Of a stretch of 64,000 bases of DNA, positions 7,607-15,867 are shown one piece after another. The DNA comes from CAYVBE01 sp964572825 (GTDB lineage: Bacteria > Planctomycetota > Brocadiia > SM23-32). The stretch spans positions 62,001 to 126,000 of the forward strand of contig CAZNGS010000001.1 of assembly GCA_964572825.1 (NCBI GenBank), written 5' to 3'. The notes under the pieces are model-generated. The model was given only the letters and a program-made list of their open reading frames with translations, was not told where the DNA came from and searched no databases. Both the position numbers and the translations under genes were made by a program. Each line of letters begins with the position of its first letter. Positions within the stretch are counted from its first letter, which is position 1.

Positions 7607-8476
7607 CTATTGTAGGGAATTCCCTGCCCCGTTCAAGCGTTCCGAACGGGATTCGTTCACACCGGGCCCGGATCCGACCGAAAGGCCCGGCAGCGCCCCG
7701 GCGGGAAGGTCGCGGCGGCGCAGCACCAGGCCGACGGGCGTCCCCTGCACCAGCATCTGGCCGTCGCCGGTCACCCACGATCGCCAGCGCCCGTTTCCGC
7801 CGGTGAACGTGAGCTCGAAACATCTCGTCCTCTCGCCGTCGATCTCGACCGCCCGCACTTTAGTCACCTGCACCGCCGTGTTCTCCATCTTCCCCGACAG
7901 CGGGTTAATCAGGTTCACCGTCCAGACCCGGCCCAGGTGGCTCTTGCTCAACTCGCCCACCGCGACCATGGGGGAGAGGCTGTTGCCCAGGAATGCCCCG
8001 AGCGGGTTCGGCACCGTGGCGTCCACGCGCTGCCCGCCTGCACGCCCCCGCAGCCTGACCTTCTCGCCCCTGGGCTCCCCCGTCAGGTACACACCCAGCG
8101 CGTCGGACATGACGGCGAAGAACACAGGGCCGTGCAGCGGCGAGATACGTGCCTCGAATTTGACCTCCATGGCCCCCGACAGGCCCATCGCCAGCCTCAC
8201 CGCCGGGCTGTCCACCGTGGTCTTCGTTTCGATGTTCATTATGCCGCCGGGCTCCCGCCAGACCTTGACCCGGGATGTTCCTATGATCCGGCGGCCGAAG
8301 TAGACGTCCCACGTCTCGGACCGCTCCGACTCTCCCGGCGGCAGCAGCCGCTCATAGTTCGGCTGCACGCTGCCGACCTGCGGCCCGGGCAGGTGGCGGC
8401 GGAGCAACGTCCCCCACATGACTGCGAAGAACGCGGCCACCCCGAAAACGAGCGTGTATTTGACGATCCGCTCCAT
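7607..8476 (-). CDS. Membrane-anchored hypothetical protein
   Basis: 289 residues with one N-terminal membrane segment (about residues 7-26, YTLVFGVAAFFAVMWG). The rest should lie outside the cytoplasm and reads as beta-rich: SETWDVYFGRRIIGTSRV, KTTVDSPAVRLAMG, LTFTGGNGRWRSWVTGDG. The overall layout (an altered substrate plus a repeated 'type of derivative' strand pattern) is reminiscent of exported DUF3108-like proteins, but this is weak. It lies 14 bases after the NYN gene and 42 bases before the isomerase gene on the same strand. No catalytic motif is recognised. Confidence 0.55.
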   Translation of the reverse strand: MERIVKYTLVFGVAAFFAVMWGTLLRRHLPGPQVGSVQPNYERLLPPGESERSETWDVYFGRRIIGTSRVKVWREPGGIMNIETKTTVDSPAVRLAMGLSGAMEVKFEARISPLHGPVFFAVMSDALGVYLTGEPRGEKVRLRGRAGGQRVDATVPNPLGAFLGNSLSPMVAVGELSKSHLGRVWTVNLINPLSGKMENTAVQVTKVRAVEIDGERTRCFELTFTGGNGRWRSWVTGDGQMLVQGTPVGLVLRRRDLPAGALPGLSVGSGPGVNESRSERLNGAGNSLQ

Positions 8477-8490
8477 CGCGCCCGGCCCGG

Positions 8491-8994
8491 TCAGCCTTCC
8501 TCTTTAAAGAACTCCAGCCAGAACTCCACCTCGCCCTCGCTCAGCCCCGTGAACTTCTCATCGGGCTCTCTGGCCAGTTCCTCGTCGCCCTTGCCCATCG
8601 ACTTGCGTGCCCTGCGCACGAAATGGGATGGGCTGAACACCGTCGCCCGGCCGCTTGCCAGAGATCCCTTCAATCGCGCGTCCTCGGTCACCACGAACGT
8701 CCGCTCGTGGACCGCAGTGCGGTTGGCGGGCCCGGCGATCTCCGAAACGGCATCCTCTCCGTAGGGCAGATTCGCCACCCGGACCCGCCCGAACCGTTCC
8801 GTGCGCGGCAACACCCGCTGCGGCGGTATATCTGCCCACACCAGCACCACGTCGCAGTCCCGGTGCTCGCCGTAGCGCGCCAGCCATCTCTTCAGGTTCT
8901 CGCGGGTCTTCTGCCGGTCCTTCTCCACAACGATGGGATCCTGCATCTCATCGAAGTATGCCAGCAGATCTTCGCCGTTGACGTACACCCTCAT
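8491..8994 (-). CDS. NYN domain protein, YacP-like predicted ribonuclease
   Basis: 167 residues. It resembles YacP-type NYN (PIN-like) nucleases: MRVYVNGEDLLAYFDEM at the N-terminus in place of the usual IIDGYN strand, then KDRQKTRENLKRWLARYG, CDVVLVWAD, and a C-terminal strand RTFVVTEDARLKGSL followed by TVFSPSHFVRRA. NYN proteins cut RNA using a few acidic residues and are linked to tRNA or rRNA processing. A start at 9018 is also possible, but 8994 follows GGTGGAAG. It begins a minus-strand run and has a candidate promoter directly upstream. Confidence 0.7.
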   Translation of the reverse strand: MRVYVNGEDLLAYFDEMQDPIVVEKDRQKTRENLKRWLARYGEHRDCDVVLVWADIPPQRVLPRTERFGRVRVANLPYGEDAVSEIAGPANRTAVHERTFVVTEDARLKGSLASGRATVFSPSHFVRRARKSMGKGDEELAREPDEKFTGLSEGEVEFWLEFFKEEG

Positions 8995-9056
8995 GGTCTT
9001 CCACCCGTCAATTCTCATGCCGCCCGCCCACGGGTCGCGGGCCTGCCACTACCGTC

Positions 9057-9085
9057 ATGATACGGCCCGCCCGGGGGGTGTGCAA
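9057..9085 (-). promoter_or_regulatory. Candidate promoter for the NYN gene run
   Basis: On the minus strand TTGCAC (9085-9080), a 17-base spacer, then TATCAT (9062-9057). The -10 matches 5 of 6 and the -35 matches 3 of 6. It lies back to back with the promoter of the zinc-ribbon operon. Confidence 0.4.
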
Positions 9086-9140
9086 AGCCCGGAATACCCG
9101 CTGTGCGCGCAGCCCCGGGCGCAGGCTTCCGAGTGACGCG

Positions 9141-9169
9141 TTGCCCGGGCCCGGCCCGACCGCTATAAT
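9141..9169 (+). promoter_or_regulatory. Promoter of the zinc ribbon-lemA-htpX operon
   Basis: TTGCCC at 9141-9146, a 17-base spacer and a perfect TATAAT at 9164-9169. The first ATG of the operon is 31 bases downstream. Confidence 0.6.
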
Positions 9170-9200
9170 ACGCACCTCGCTGAGAACGGGAGGCGAAGCG

Positions 9201-9614
9201 ATGCTCTGCCCGGTGTGCGACGTGGACATGTGGGTACTGGAGTTCGAACTTGTGGAGATTGATTACTGCCCCGAATGTGGGGGTGTGTGGTTGGATTCCG
9301 GAGAACTGCAGTTGATCGGGGAGCGCGCAGGCGCGCTGAAGGAGGAATTCCTGGAAGCCGTCCAGGCCCATGCGGGCGCCCGGCCGCAGGGAGCGTCCCG
9401 GCCCTGCCCGGTCTGCGGCAGGAAGATGCGCGAGCTCTCGACCGATACGCAGCCCCCGATCACGCTGGACCGATGTCCCGAGGAGCACGGACTGTGGTTC
9501 GACCGCGGGGAGCTGGGCAGCGTGGTGCAGGCCGCAGGCGCAAAAGAGGGCAACGTGTTGGCGAGGTTTTTCGCCGAGCTGGGAGACAAAGGCGAGCCAG
9601 CGGCGAACTCTTGA
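9201..9614 (+). CDS. TFIIB-type zinc ribbon protein
   Basis: 137 residues with two zinc-ribbon units. The first is MLCPVCDVDMWVLE paired with DYCPECGGVWLDSGEL; the second is CPVCGRKMREL with DRCPEEHGLWFDRGEL, in which one metal ligand is His instead of Cys. The C-x2-C...CP-x-C-x-G-x-W-x-D-x-GEL pattern is typical of the zf-TFIIB family, often found beside membrane proteins of the LemA or band-7 type. GGGAGG lies seven bases before the ATG. It is the first gene of an operon with lemA and an HtpX-like protease. It probably binds zinc and acts as an adaptor; molecular function is unproven. Confidence 0.85.
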   Translation: MLCPVCDVDMWVLEFELVEIDYCPECGGVWLDSGELQLIGERAGALKEEFLEAVQAHAGARPQGASRPCPVCGRKMRELSTDTQPPITLDRCPEEHGLWFDRGELGSVVQAAGAKEGNVLARFFAELGDKGEPAANS

Positions 9615-9630
9615 GAAGGGAGGCGGAGCC

Positions 9631-10197
9631 ATGGGCGGGCTGACGATTGTGCTGATCGTCATCGCGGGTGTCGTGGTCGTCGTCATTTTGTGGTTGGTGA
9701 TGACCTACAACATCCTGGTCCGGATGCGCAACCAGGTGGAAAACGCATGGGCGCAGATAGACGTGCAATTGAAACGGCGGCACGACCTGATCCCGAACCT
9801 GGTCGAGACGGCCAAGGGCTACATGGAGCACGAGCGGGAGACGCTGGAGGCCGTGACCCGGGCCCGCAACCTGGCCCAGCAGGCGGAGACGCCCGGGGAG
9901 GCTTCCGATGCGGAGCGGCAGCTCAGCAGCGCCCTGGGGCAGTTCTTCCTGGTGGTGGAGCGGTACCCCGATCTGAAGGCCAATCAGAACTTCCTGGCCC
10001 TCCAGGAGGAACTGACGAGCACGGAGAACAAGATCGGCTTTGCCCGGCAGTTCTATAACGACCAGGTGATGAACTACAACACGAAGACCCAGAGCTTCCC
10101 GGTCAACATCGTGGCCGGCATGTTCAACTTCACGGAGCGCGACTTCTTCGAGGTGGAGCTGGAGGCAGAGCGCGAGGTGCCGCAGGTGGAGTTCTGA
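9631..10197 (+). CDS. lemA: LemA family membrane protein
   Basis: 188 residues. One N-terminal membrane segment (about residues 5-24) leads to NILVRMRNQVENAWAQID, VQLKRRHDLIPNLVETAKGY and, near the C-terminus, NKIGFARQFYNDQVMNYN. These are hallmark segments of LemA, a helical protein anchored in the membrane. LemA is frequently next to an HtpX-type protease, as here (29 bases downstream). A good GGGAGG site precedes the ATG. The cellular role is not settled, though the pairing suggests membrane protein quality control. Confidence 0.93.
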   Translation: MGGLTIVLIVIAGVVVVVILWLVMTYNILVRMRNQVENAWAQIDVQLKRRHDLIPNLVETAKGYMEHERETLEAVTRARNLAQQAETPGEASDAERQLSSALGQFFLVVERYPDLKANQNFLALQEELTSTENKIGFARQFYNDQVMNYNTKTQSFPVNIVAGMFNFTERDFFEVELEAEREVPQVEF

Positions 10198-10226
10198 GCG
10201 CCGCCGCACCCGCGCCCTGAGCAGCC

Positions 10227-11651
10227 ATGTGGGAGGCCATCCGCGCCAACAGACGCCGGTCGTTCGTGTTGATCGTCGGACTGGCGGCAGTCCTGATCGG
10301 GCTGGGATACGTGATCGGCCTGTACTTCGATCCGCAGGGCGGCATCATCGGCGCACTCACCGCCCTGCTGATCTGGCTGGCGCTGGCCGCCACGGCTTTC
10401 ACGGGAGGCCGGGAGATCCTGCTCTCCAGCGCGGGCGCCCGACGCATATACCACGACGATTCCCCCCGGCTGTTCAACGTGGTGGAGGAGATGACCATCG
10501 CGTCCGGACTGCCGAAGATGCCGAAGGTCTACATCCTGGACTCGGACGCGCCCAATGCCTTCGCAGTGGGAACCCCGGACGATGCGGCGGTGGCGGTGAC
10601 GACCGGCCTCCTGATGCGCCTGAACCGGGATGAGCTCCAGGGCGTGATCGCCCACGAGATCGGACACGTGCTCAACAATGACACCCGGTTCATGACGCTG
10701 GCCGGGGTGATGGTGGCCGCGATCGTGGTGCTGTCGGACGTGTTCCTGCGGGTGATGTGGTTCAGCGGGGGGCGCCGGCGGGGCAGACGCAGCCGGGGAG
10801 GCGGCGGGGCGGCCATCATTCTGGTGGTCGGCCTGTTGTTCGCCATCCTCGCGCCGCTGGTGGCGCGGCTGCTCTACCTGGCATGCTCCCGCAAGCGGGA
10901 GTACCTGGCGGATGCCTGCTCGGCCCGGTTCACGCGCTACCCGGAGGGACTGGCCAGCGCGCTGGAGAAGATATCGGGGGCCGCCGGACGGATGCGGAAG
11001 GTCAACCGGGCGCTGGCGCCCATGCTGACCGTCAATCCCCTGAAGGGGGGCATGAGAGGACTGTTCAGCACCCATCCACCGACGGAGGACCGCGTGCGGG
11101 TTCTGCGCTCGATGGCCCATGGCGCCTCCTACGCCGACTACGAGGAGGCATACTCGCACATGCACGGCAAGAGCGTCATCGGCGCCCGGACGCTGTCCGA
11201 GGACGAGCGCACCCCGCTGCGGGAATCAAGCTCCGAGACTGAGAAAGGCGACCTGGAGAAGGCACGTGAGGTGCTGGACATCCTCCACCGGCAGGAGGGA
11301 ATGCTGGTCCTGGCCTGCACCTGCGGATTGCGGACGAAGGTTCCGCCCGGCTACAAGCAAGACAGCATCCGATGCCCCAAATGCGGCCGCAGGGTCGAGT
11401 TGCCCGCCGCCGTCATGACCACCGCCGGCGCCGCGGCAGCCGCGGGCGCGGCTGCCCTGGAAGAAGAGAAGGCGCAGCACGAAGGCCCGCCCGAACCGCC
11501 GCAGGAAGAGTTGACCTACCGATACGAACCGGGCGAGTGGCAGTCCTTCAAGTGCGCCTGCGGCCAGCCGATCCAGCTCAGCCCCAACCTCCGGGCCCCC
11601 AGGGTGCGCTGCCCGGCGTGTGATCGGCAGATCAATATCGAGAAGGCCTGA
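10227..11651 (+). CDS. M48 family HtpX-like membrane metalloprotease with C-terminal zinc ribbons
   Basis: 474 residues. Two N-terminal membrane segments (residues 11-60) are followed by the zinc-protease motif IAHEIGHVLNND near residue 150 and the third ligand region KREYLADACSARF near residue 228, with two more membrane segments between. This is the M48B arrangement of HtpX, which degrades damaged membrane proteins. The C-terminal 150 residues are extra: two cysteine pairs, CTCG...CPKCGRRVELP and CACG...CPACDRQI, form two predicted zinc ribbons separated by an Ala-rich linker. Such an extension could recruit substrates or partners such as the zinc-ribbon protein of the same operon. Confidence 0.9.
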   Translation: MWEAIRANRRRSFVLIVGLAAVLIGLGYVIGLYFDPQGGIIGALTALLIWLALAATAFTGGREILLSSAGARRIYHDDSPRLFNVVEEMTIASGLPKMPKVYILDSDAPNAFAVGTPDDAAVAVTTGLLMRLNRDELQGVIAHEIGHVLNNDTRFMTLAGVMVAAIVVLSDVFLRVMWFSGGRRRGRRSRGGGGAAIILVVGLLFAILAPLVARLLYLACSRKREYLADACSARFTRYPEGLASALEKISGAAGRMRKVNRALAPMLTVNPLKGGMRGLFSTHPPTEDRVRVLRSMAHGASYADYEEAYSHMHGKSVIGARTLSEDERTPLRESSSETEKGDLEKAREVLDILHRQEGMLVLACTCGLRTKVPPGYKQDSIRCPKCGRRVELPAAVMTTAGAAAAAGAAALEEEKAQHEGPPEPPQEELTYRYEPGEWQSFKCACGQPIQLSPNLRAPRVRCPACDRQINIEKA

Positions 11652-11669
11652 AGCCGGCCGGGTGCGCCC

Positions 11670-13433
11670 TCAGACGACTTGCGCCCGTCCGGCAGAAAAC
11701 CGCTCGGCCTTCGCCCGCACCTCTTCGGCGGTGCCGGCCCGGAGCGCCTCCCGCACAAGCTCCCGGCATTCGCGCAGGTTGAGCTCACGCACCAGGACCT
11801 TGACCGCGGGAAGGGCTCCCACGTTGACGCTGATCCGATTGTATCCAATCCCAACCAGGAGAGGAAGGAAGCACGGATCACCGGCGACTTCGCCGCAGAT
11901 GCTGATGGGTCTGCCGTGCTCCTCGCCGGTCTGGTAAACCGTATCGAGCGTGCGAATGACGGCCGGGTGGTAGGCGTCGTAGGCGTCGACCATTCGTTCC
12001 GAATTGCGGTCGGCGGCCAGCAAGTACTGAACCAGGTCGTTGGTGCCGACGCTGGCGAACTCCGAGTTGGCCAGCAGTTCGGGCAGCATGGGTATGCAGG
12101 AGGGCACCTCAACCATGATGCCCTGCCGGATGGTTTCGCCGACGCGGTAGCCCGCTTCCCGGACCTCCCGGAGGGCGCGCTGGAAGACCCCGCGTGCGGC
12201 TTTGAGGTCGCCCAGGCTGGCGATCATGGGATACATCACGTCGGTTCGTCCCCCGGCGGATGCCCGAAGGATGGCGCGAAGCTGTGGGAGCATCAGGTCC
12301 TCCACGTGCTCCAGCAGGAGCCGGAGGCCGCGCAGGCCGATGAATGGGTTCTCCTCGTGTGCCAGGGGTATGGAGGGCGGGAATTTATCGCCCCCGATGT
12401 CCAGTGCCCGAAACGTCACCCCGGTTTCGGGGAACAACTGCACGGCACGGGCGTATTCCTGGGCCAGCGCATCCTCGGAAGGGGGCGACGCCGCGGCCAG
12501 GTAGTCCACCTCGGTGCGATACAGCCCGATGCCGTCGGCTTCATAACGCCGGGCGAGCTCAAGTTCCTCGGGGCCGCCGACGTTGGCCAGTACCTGAATG
12601 TGGACGCCGTCACGGGTCAGGGTAGGCTCCCCGGCATGCTCTATCGCCGTCTCCAGTTGCAGGTGGAAGGCCTGTGCCCTGGACCTGTATTGAGCGAGTT
12701 GGTCCGGTGCGGGGTCGACGATCACGACCCCTTCGAATCCGTCGATCACCAGGGTCTGTCCATCGACCACCCGCTCGGTGATGTCGCGCAGGCCGCTGAC
12801 GGCGGGGACTCCCAGGGACCGGGCGAGTATGGCTGCGTGCGAGGTCACCCCGCCGTGTTCGCTGGCAAAGCCCAGCAGCAGGTCCCGGTCCAGGCGGAGG
12901 GTAAGGGAGGGAACGAGGTGTGAGGCAACCACCACGGCGGGCTCCTCCAGCCGGGGCGTCACCTCGCCATCCACGAAGAGGAGTTTGCCCAGCAGGCGCC
13001 GCCCGGCATCGCGGATGTCCGTGCTGCGCTCGCGGAGGTAAGGATCGTCGATGGCCGAGACCATGTTCTCGAAGCGTTCCACCACGCGGGCGACGGCCCA
13101 CTCGACGTTGACCAGCTCGCTGCGGACCAGCTCCTCGACCTCGTCGATGAACGCGGGGTCATCCACCATCATGGCCTGGGCCCTCAGCAGGTCGGCCTCT
13201 CGTTTGCCGAGCTGCTGCTGGACCCGGTGCGCAAGCCCCTCGAGCTCATCGCGCACGTCCGCGCACCCCTTTCGCAGACGAGCGGCCTCCCGTTCCACGT
13301 CTTGCTCATGGATGCCATGGCGGGGAGCCTGCGTGGGAAAATGCGCCGTGTCGACCAGGCGGGCCTGCCCCACCGCGACCCCTCGCGCCAGCGAGATGCC
13401 CCGGTAAGTTTTGCTCTGGTGGCGGGACGTCAT
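11670..13433 (-). CDS. ptsI: Phosphoenolpyruvate-protein phosphotransferase (PTS enzyme I)
   Basis: 587 residues, the usual length of enzyme I. The N-terminal part begins with YRGISLARGVAVGQARL. The phosphorylated His lies in GGVTSHAAILARSLGVPAV near residue 199. The PEP-binding barrel shows YRTEVDYL, ALDIGGDKFP, GLRGLRLLL, MYPMI, MVEVPS and SVGTNDLVQYLLAADRN, and ends with the conserved Cys in ISICGEVAGDP. It transfers phosphate from PEP to HPr. No HPr or sugar-specific EII gene is in the window, so the role may be regulatory. A small ferritin-like gene lies directly upstream with one base between the two genes. Confidence 0.95.
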   Translation of the reverse strand: MTSRHQSKTYRGISLARGVAVGQARLVDTAHFPTQAPRHGIHEQDVEREAARLRKGCADVRDELEGLAHRVQQQLGKREADLLRAQAMMVDDPAFIDEVEELVRSELVNVEWAVARVVERFENMVSAIDDPYLRERSTDIRDAGRRLLGKLLFVDGEVTPRLEEPAVVVASHLVPSLTLRLDRDLLLGFASEHGGVTSHAAILARSLGVPAVSGLRDITERVVDGQTLVIDGFEGVVIVDPAPDQLAQYRSRAQAFHLQLETAIEHAGEPTLTRDGVHIQVLANVGGPEELELARRYEADGIGLYRTEVDYLAAASPPSEDALAQEYARAVQLFPETGVTFRALDIGGDKFPPSIPLAHEENPFIGLRGLRLLLEHVEDLMLPQLRAILRASAGGRTDVMYPMIASLGDLKAARGVFQRALREVREAGYRVGETIRQGIMVEVPSCIPMLPELLANSEFASVGTNDLVQYLLAADRNSERMVDAYDAYHPAVIRTLDTVYQTGEEHGRPISICGEVAGDPCFLPLLVGIGYNRISVNVGALPAVKVLVRELNLRECRELVREALRAGTAEEVRAKAERFSAGRAQVV

Positions 13434-13434
13434 T

Positions 13435-13626
13435 CTACTCCTCGATCCGCTCGAGCTTGGCGCGGATGGCCGCCGCGTGCCAGCTTTCGTTCATGGCGAA
13501 CTGCTCGAACATCTCCCGGAGCCGTGCATCTTCGCACTCGCGCTCGTAAGTGCGGTAGAGCCTCACCGCCCGCTCCTCGTGCCTCAGCGCCTCCTGCAAC
13601 CGTTCTTTGTCCGTGTTCTCGCCCAT
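13435..13626 (-). CDS. Tiny ferritin-like helical protein upstream of ptsI
   Basis: 63 residues, almost entirely helical. The pattern ALRHEERAVRLYRTYERE followed by NESWHAAAIRAKL resembles the E...ExxH half-motifs of ferritin-like and rubrerythrin-like two-helix proteins, which bind metal as dimers. The start is set at the ATG at 13626, which follows GGGGTG; a GTG lies six bases upstream. It is the first gene of the ptsI transcript. No named family can be assigned with confidence. Confidence 0.6.
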   Translation of the reverse strand: MGENTDKERLQEALRHEERAVRLYRTYERECEDARLREMFEQFAMNESWHAAAIRAKLERIEE

Positions 13627-13670
13627 TTTCACCCCAGACGAAAGCCAGAGTCTTCTTCTCCCACAGTACT

Positions 13671-13699
13671 ATTCTGCCCGTTGCCGGGACACGGGTCAA
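13671..13699 (-). promoter_or_regulatory. Candidate promoter of the ptsI operon
   Basis: Minus-strand TTGACC (13699-13694, 5 of 6), a 17-base spacer, then CAGAAT (13676-13671, 4 of 6), about 45 bases before the start of the small gene. Confidence 0.5.
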
Positions 13700-14074
13700 A
13701 AACAAAGCGGCGTCTGCGCAAGGAATGGCGGCAACCGGACCGCTTCGCCGTTTTCCGCGCAATCGTCCTCACGAGGTGGGAGGGTTCCCGGGTCCTTCAG
13801 AGACACCCCGGCTGCCTGGCAAATAGAGCCCCCTCTCCCCCCCTGGTCCGGGCGACCGCCGTCCCGGCAGGATGATCCGAACGTCCGGCGGCGAACACCC
13901 GACGCACCGTGGACACTATTGCACCCGCGCGTCAGCAGGACGACCTGTCCCGGTCTTACCCCGTCTGTTGCTGGAACGGGCGTGTGTACGTTATGAAAGG
14001 GCGCAATCCCGTACCGCGGGCGCACGCAACGACAATCGTTCCCGGGGAACGCGCCCTTCCCTGCGGCCGGAGGT
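13700..14074. other. Gene-free stretch between ptsI promoter and lexA
   Basis: No start-site-supported gene on either strand. Open frames here are short and of unlikely composition. It is followed by the dispersed repeat copy at 14075-14287. Confidence 0.6.
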
Positions 14075-14287
14075 TAAGCGATACGAGATAAATCCTTTCC
14101 GGTTTGCGAAACCCGACGCGCTGAGGGCACGCTGGCTCAACTACCTGGACAGAAGGCAAGGCCCGGCTCCCCAGATCGTACGAGCTCCGGTCCGGCGAGA
14201 CGCCGGACCTACCCCAAGAGGTAGGCGCGGCGTCCCCGCCGCGCCGGCTGTTTGGCAGCCGGAAGGCATTTACCTCAATTCACTTAA
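14075..14287. repeat. Dispersed repeat, copy 1 (about 213 bp)
   Basis: This stretch and 52663-52879 align along their whole length in the same orientation. Shared blocks include TTTCCGGTTT, GGCTCCCCAGATCG, ACGCCGGACCTACCCCAA and GCGGCGTCCCCGCCGCGC. It carries three potential hairpins: GTCCGGCG/CGCCGGAC around 14191-14211, GCGCGGCG/CGCCGCGC, and GGCTG/CAGCC. The ends TTAAGCGA and TCACTTAA are imperfect inverted repeats, so it may be a small mobile element without coding capacity. It ends six bases before the stop of lexA and could help end lexA transcription. Confidence 0.8.
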
Positions 14288-14292
14288 CTGCC

Positions 14293-14898
14293 TCAGACCT
14301 TACGCATGACGCCGATCACGGGTCCGTAGATGGAGAAATCGCCGGTTTCCCTGTCCACGACGATGTCCTCATACTCCGGGTTTTCGGCCTTCAGACGAAG
14401 CTGGTTCTTGGTCAGGAAGGCCCGCTTGACGGTGGCTTCGTCCTCGATGCGGACGGCGGCGATGCTGCCATTGCGCACCTCCACCCCGCTCTGCACGATC
14501 ACGTAGTCACCCGGCAGGATGCCCGCGCCGGTCATGCTGTCGCCTTCGACCTGCAGGGCAAAGGTCTTCTCGTCCACATCGAACAGGTCGTTGGTGGACA
14601 GGGAGCCCTCCAGGTTCTCGATGGCCAGGATGGGGGACCCGGCGGCGATGCGACCCACCAGAGGTATGCCGAGGGGACTGAGCTCCTCGCGGACCTCGAT
14701 GTTGCGCGCCTTGCGGTTACGGCGCTGGATGTAGCCCTTCCGCTCCAGAGCGTCCAGGTGGTCCGTGGCAGCCTTGGGACTGCGGAACCCGAAATGATCG
14801 GCTATCTCCCGCACCGTGGGCGGACGATGCTCGTCGCGCATCACGTCGCGGATGAACTCAAACACTTCCCTCTGCCGGTCCGTCAGGCCTTTCACCAT
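14293..14898 (-). CDS. lexA: LexA repressor, SOS regulator
   Basis: 201 residues. The N-terminal winged helix is typical (LTDRQREVFEFIRDVM, PTVREIADHFGF, YIQRR). The self-cleavage site is the Ala-Gly of GRIAAGSP at residues 86-87. The catalytic dyad is Ser121 in EGDSMTGAGI and Lys158 in ATVKRAF. LexA represses DNA repair genes until RecA filaments stimulate its cleavage. The ATG at 14898 follows AGAGGG at eight bases; upstream in-frame codons lack family similarity. I could not identify a clear operator upstream, and LexA boxes differ among phyla, so autoregulation is expected but not shown. Confidence 0.95.
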   Translation of the reverse strand: MVKGLTDRQREVFEFIRDVMRDEHRPPTVREIADHFGFRSPKAATDHLDALERKGYIQRRNRKARNIEVREELSPLGIPLVGRIAAGSPILAIENLEGSLSTNDLFDVDEKTFALQVEGDSMTGAGILPGDYVIVQSGVEVRNGSIAAVRIEDEATVKRAFLTKNQLRLKAENPEYEDIVVDRETGDFSIYGPVIGVMRKV

Positions 14899-15002
14899 GG
14901 TGTCGGCCCTCTCACGCCAAAGTGCTGGAATTGCCAACCCATCGCTTGCCCTGAAGCTGGTATGCAGGCGATGGCTTACGTCCACTTAGCCAGCCACAAA
15001 TG

Positions 15003-15008
15003 TATAAT
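15003..15008 (+). promoter_or_regulatory. Candidate -10 element for the plus-strand gene pair at 15.1 kb
   Basis: A perfect TATAAT about 100 bases before the GTG of the next gene. No good -35 sequence lies 16-18 bases upstream, so support is partial. Confidence 0.3.
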
Positions 15009-15105
15009 AGCGTCTTTCCCAAACCCCTGCAAGTGCATTCCCGGGATTGGCTGCGGCCGCCGGATGAAGTACAATGCACGTTGATTCAACAAGCGGGAGT
15101 ATGTC

Positions 15106-15360
15106 GTGACCATCGGCCAGCAACGTGAAGAGGAGCTTCACCGGGAGCTGCAGCGGCGGGCTGACCGCATCGCCGGACTCATCATCGCCACGGACTACCC
15201 GGCGATAGACGTAACGATCGAGATCCGAAAGCTCCGCGACTTTGCACAGCAGCACTTCCCGGACCGCATGGAGTTGTTCGAGATGGTCTACGAGCAGCGC
15301 TTCCGGCGACTGTGGGAGCAGTTCCGTGGCTGGGACGATCAGGATTTGCCCGATTGGTGA
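15106..15360 (+). CDS. Small hypothetical helical protein
   Basis: 84 residues, charged and helical, starting MTIGQQREEELHRELQRR with a GTG preceded by GGGAG at six bases. The segment GLIIATDYPAIDVTIEIRKL, then DFAQQHFPDRMELFEMVYE, suggests a compact helical fold. No family is recognised. The flavodoxin gene starts 24 bases downstream, so the two may be cotranscribed. It is divergent from lexA, so control by LexA is possible but not shown. Confidence 0.6.
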   Translation: MTIGQQREEELHRELQRRADRIAGLIIATDYPAIDVTIEIRKLRDFAQQHFPDRMELFEMVYEQRFRRLWEQFRGWDDQDLPDW

Positions 15361-15384
15361 TCAGCACTCAGAGAGGAGGCGGCC

Positions 15385-15867
15385 GTGACGAGAGACAAAG
15401 TAGCCATCATTTACCACTCCCAGCAGTCCGGCAACACCCGGGCGGCGGCGGAGGCCGTGGCGGAGGGCGTGCGCGCGGATGGACGGTTCGACGTGATCCT
15501 GCGCAACACACAGGAAAAAGAGGTCCCCCCCGAACTGCTGGCCGAATGCGCGGGGGTGGCTTTCGGCACGCCGGATTACTTCAGCTACCCCGCCGGACGG
15601 ATGAAGGTCTTCATTGACGAATGGCTGATCGCCAAGCGCAAGGGCAACGAGGACATCGAGGGAATGCCCGTAGCCCTGTTCATGACCCACGGCGGAGGGG
15701 GCGCCGCCCGGAAACCGTTCGAAGGCCTCTTCCATCACGTCGGTCCACAGGTGGGGGAAACCCTGGCGATGAAAGGCGCCCCGGACCAGCAGGCCGCGGA
15801 AGAATGCCGTGAGCTGGGGGCGCTACTTGTCCGCGAGGCCGCGGCCTACGTGGAGACGGCATCCTGA
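15385..15867 (+). CDS. Flavodoxin / NAD(P)H:quinone oxidoreductase-like protein
   Basis: 160 residues. The FMN phosphate-binding loop is YHSQQSGNTRAAAEAVAEG at the N-terminus, followed by GVAFGTPDYFSYPAGRMKVFIDEW and the strand MPVALFMTHGGGG. This matches the flavodoxin fold of the WrbA/flavodoxin-like group, small FMN proteins that carry or transfer electrons. The GTG start is preceded by GAGGAGG. The 3' end overlaps the convergent vWA gene by 22 bases. The redox partner is unknown. Confidence 0.85.
   Translation: MTRDKVAIIYHSQQSGNTRAAAEAVAEGVRADGRFDVILRNTQEKEVPPELLAECAGVAFGTPDYFSYPAGRMKVFIDEWLIAKRKGNEDIEGMPVALFMTHGGGGAARKPFEGLFHHVGPQVGETLAMKGAPDQQAAEECRELGALLVREAAAYVETAS

Noticed and set aside
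14899..15105. SOS operator upstream of lexA
   Set aside because: No palindrome resembling known LexA boxes could be recognised; LexA sites vary between phyla.
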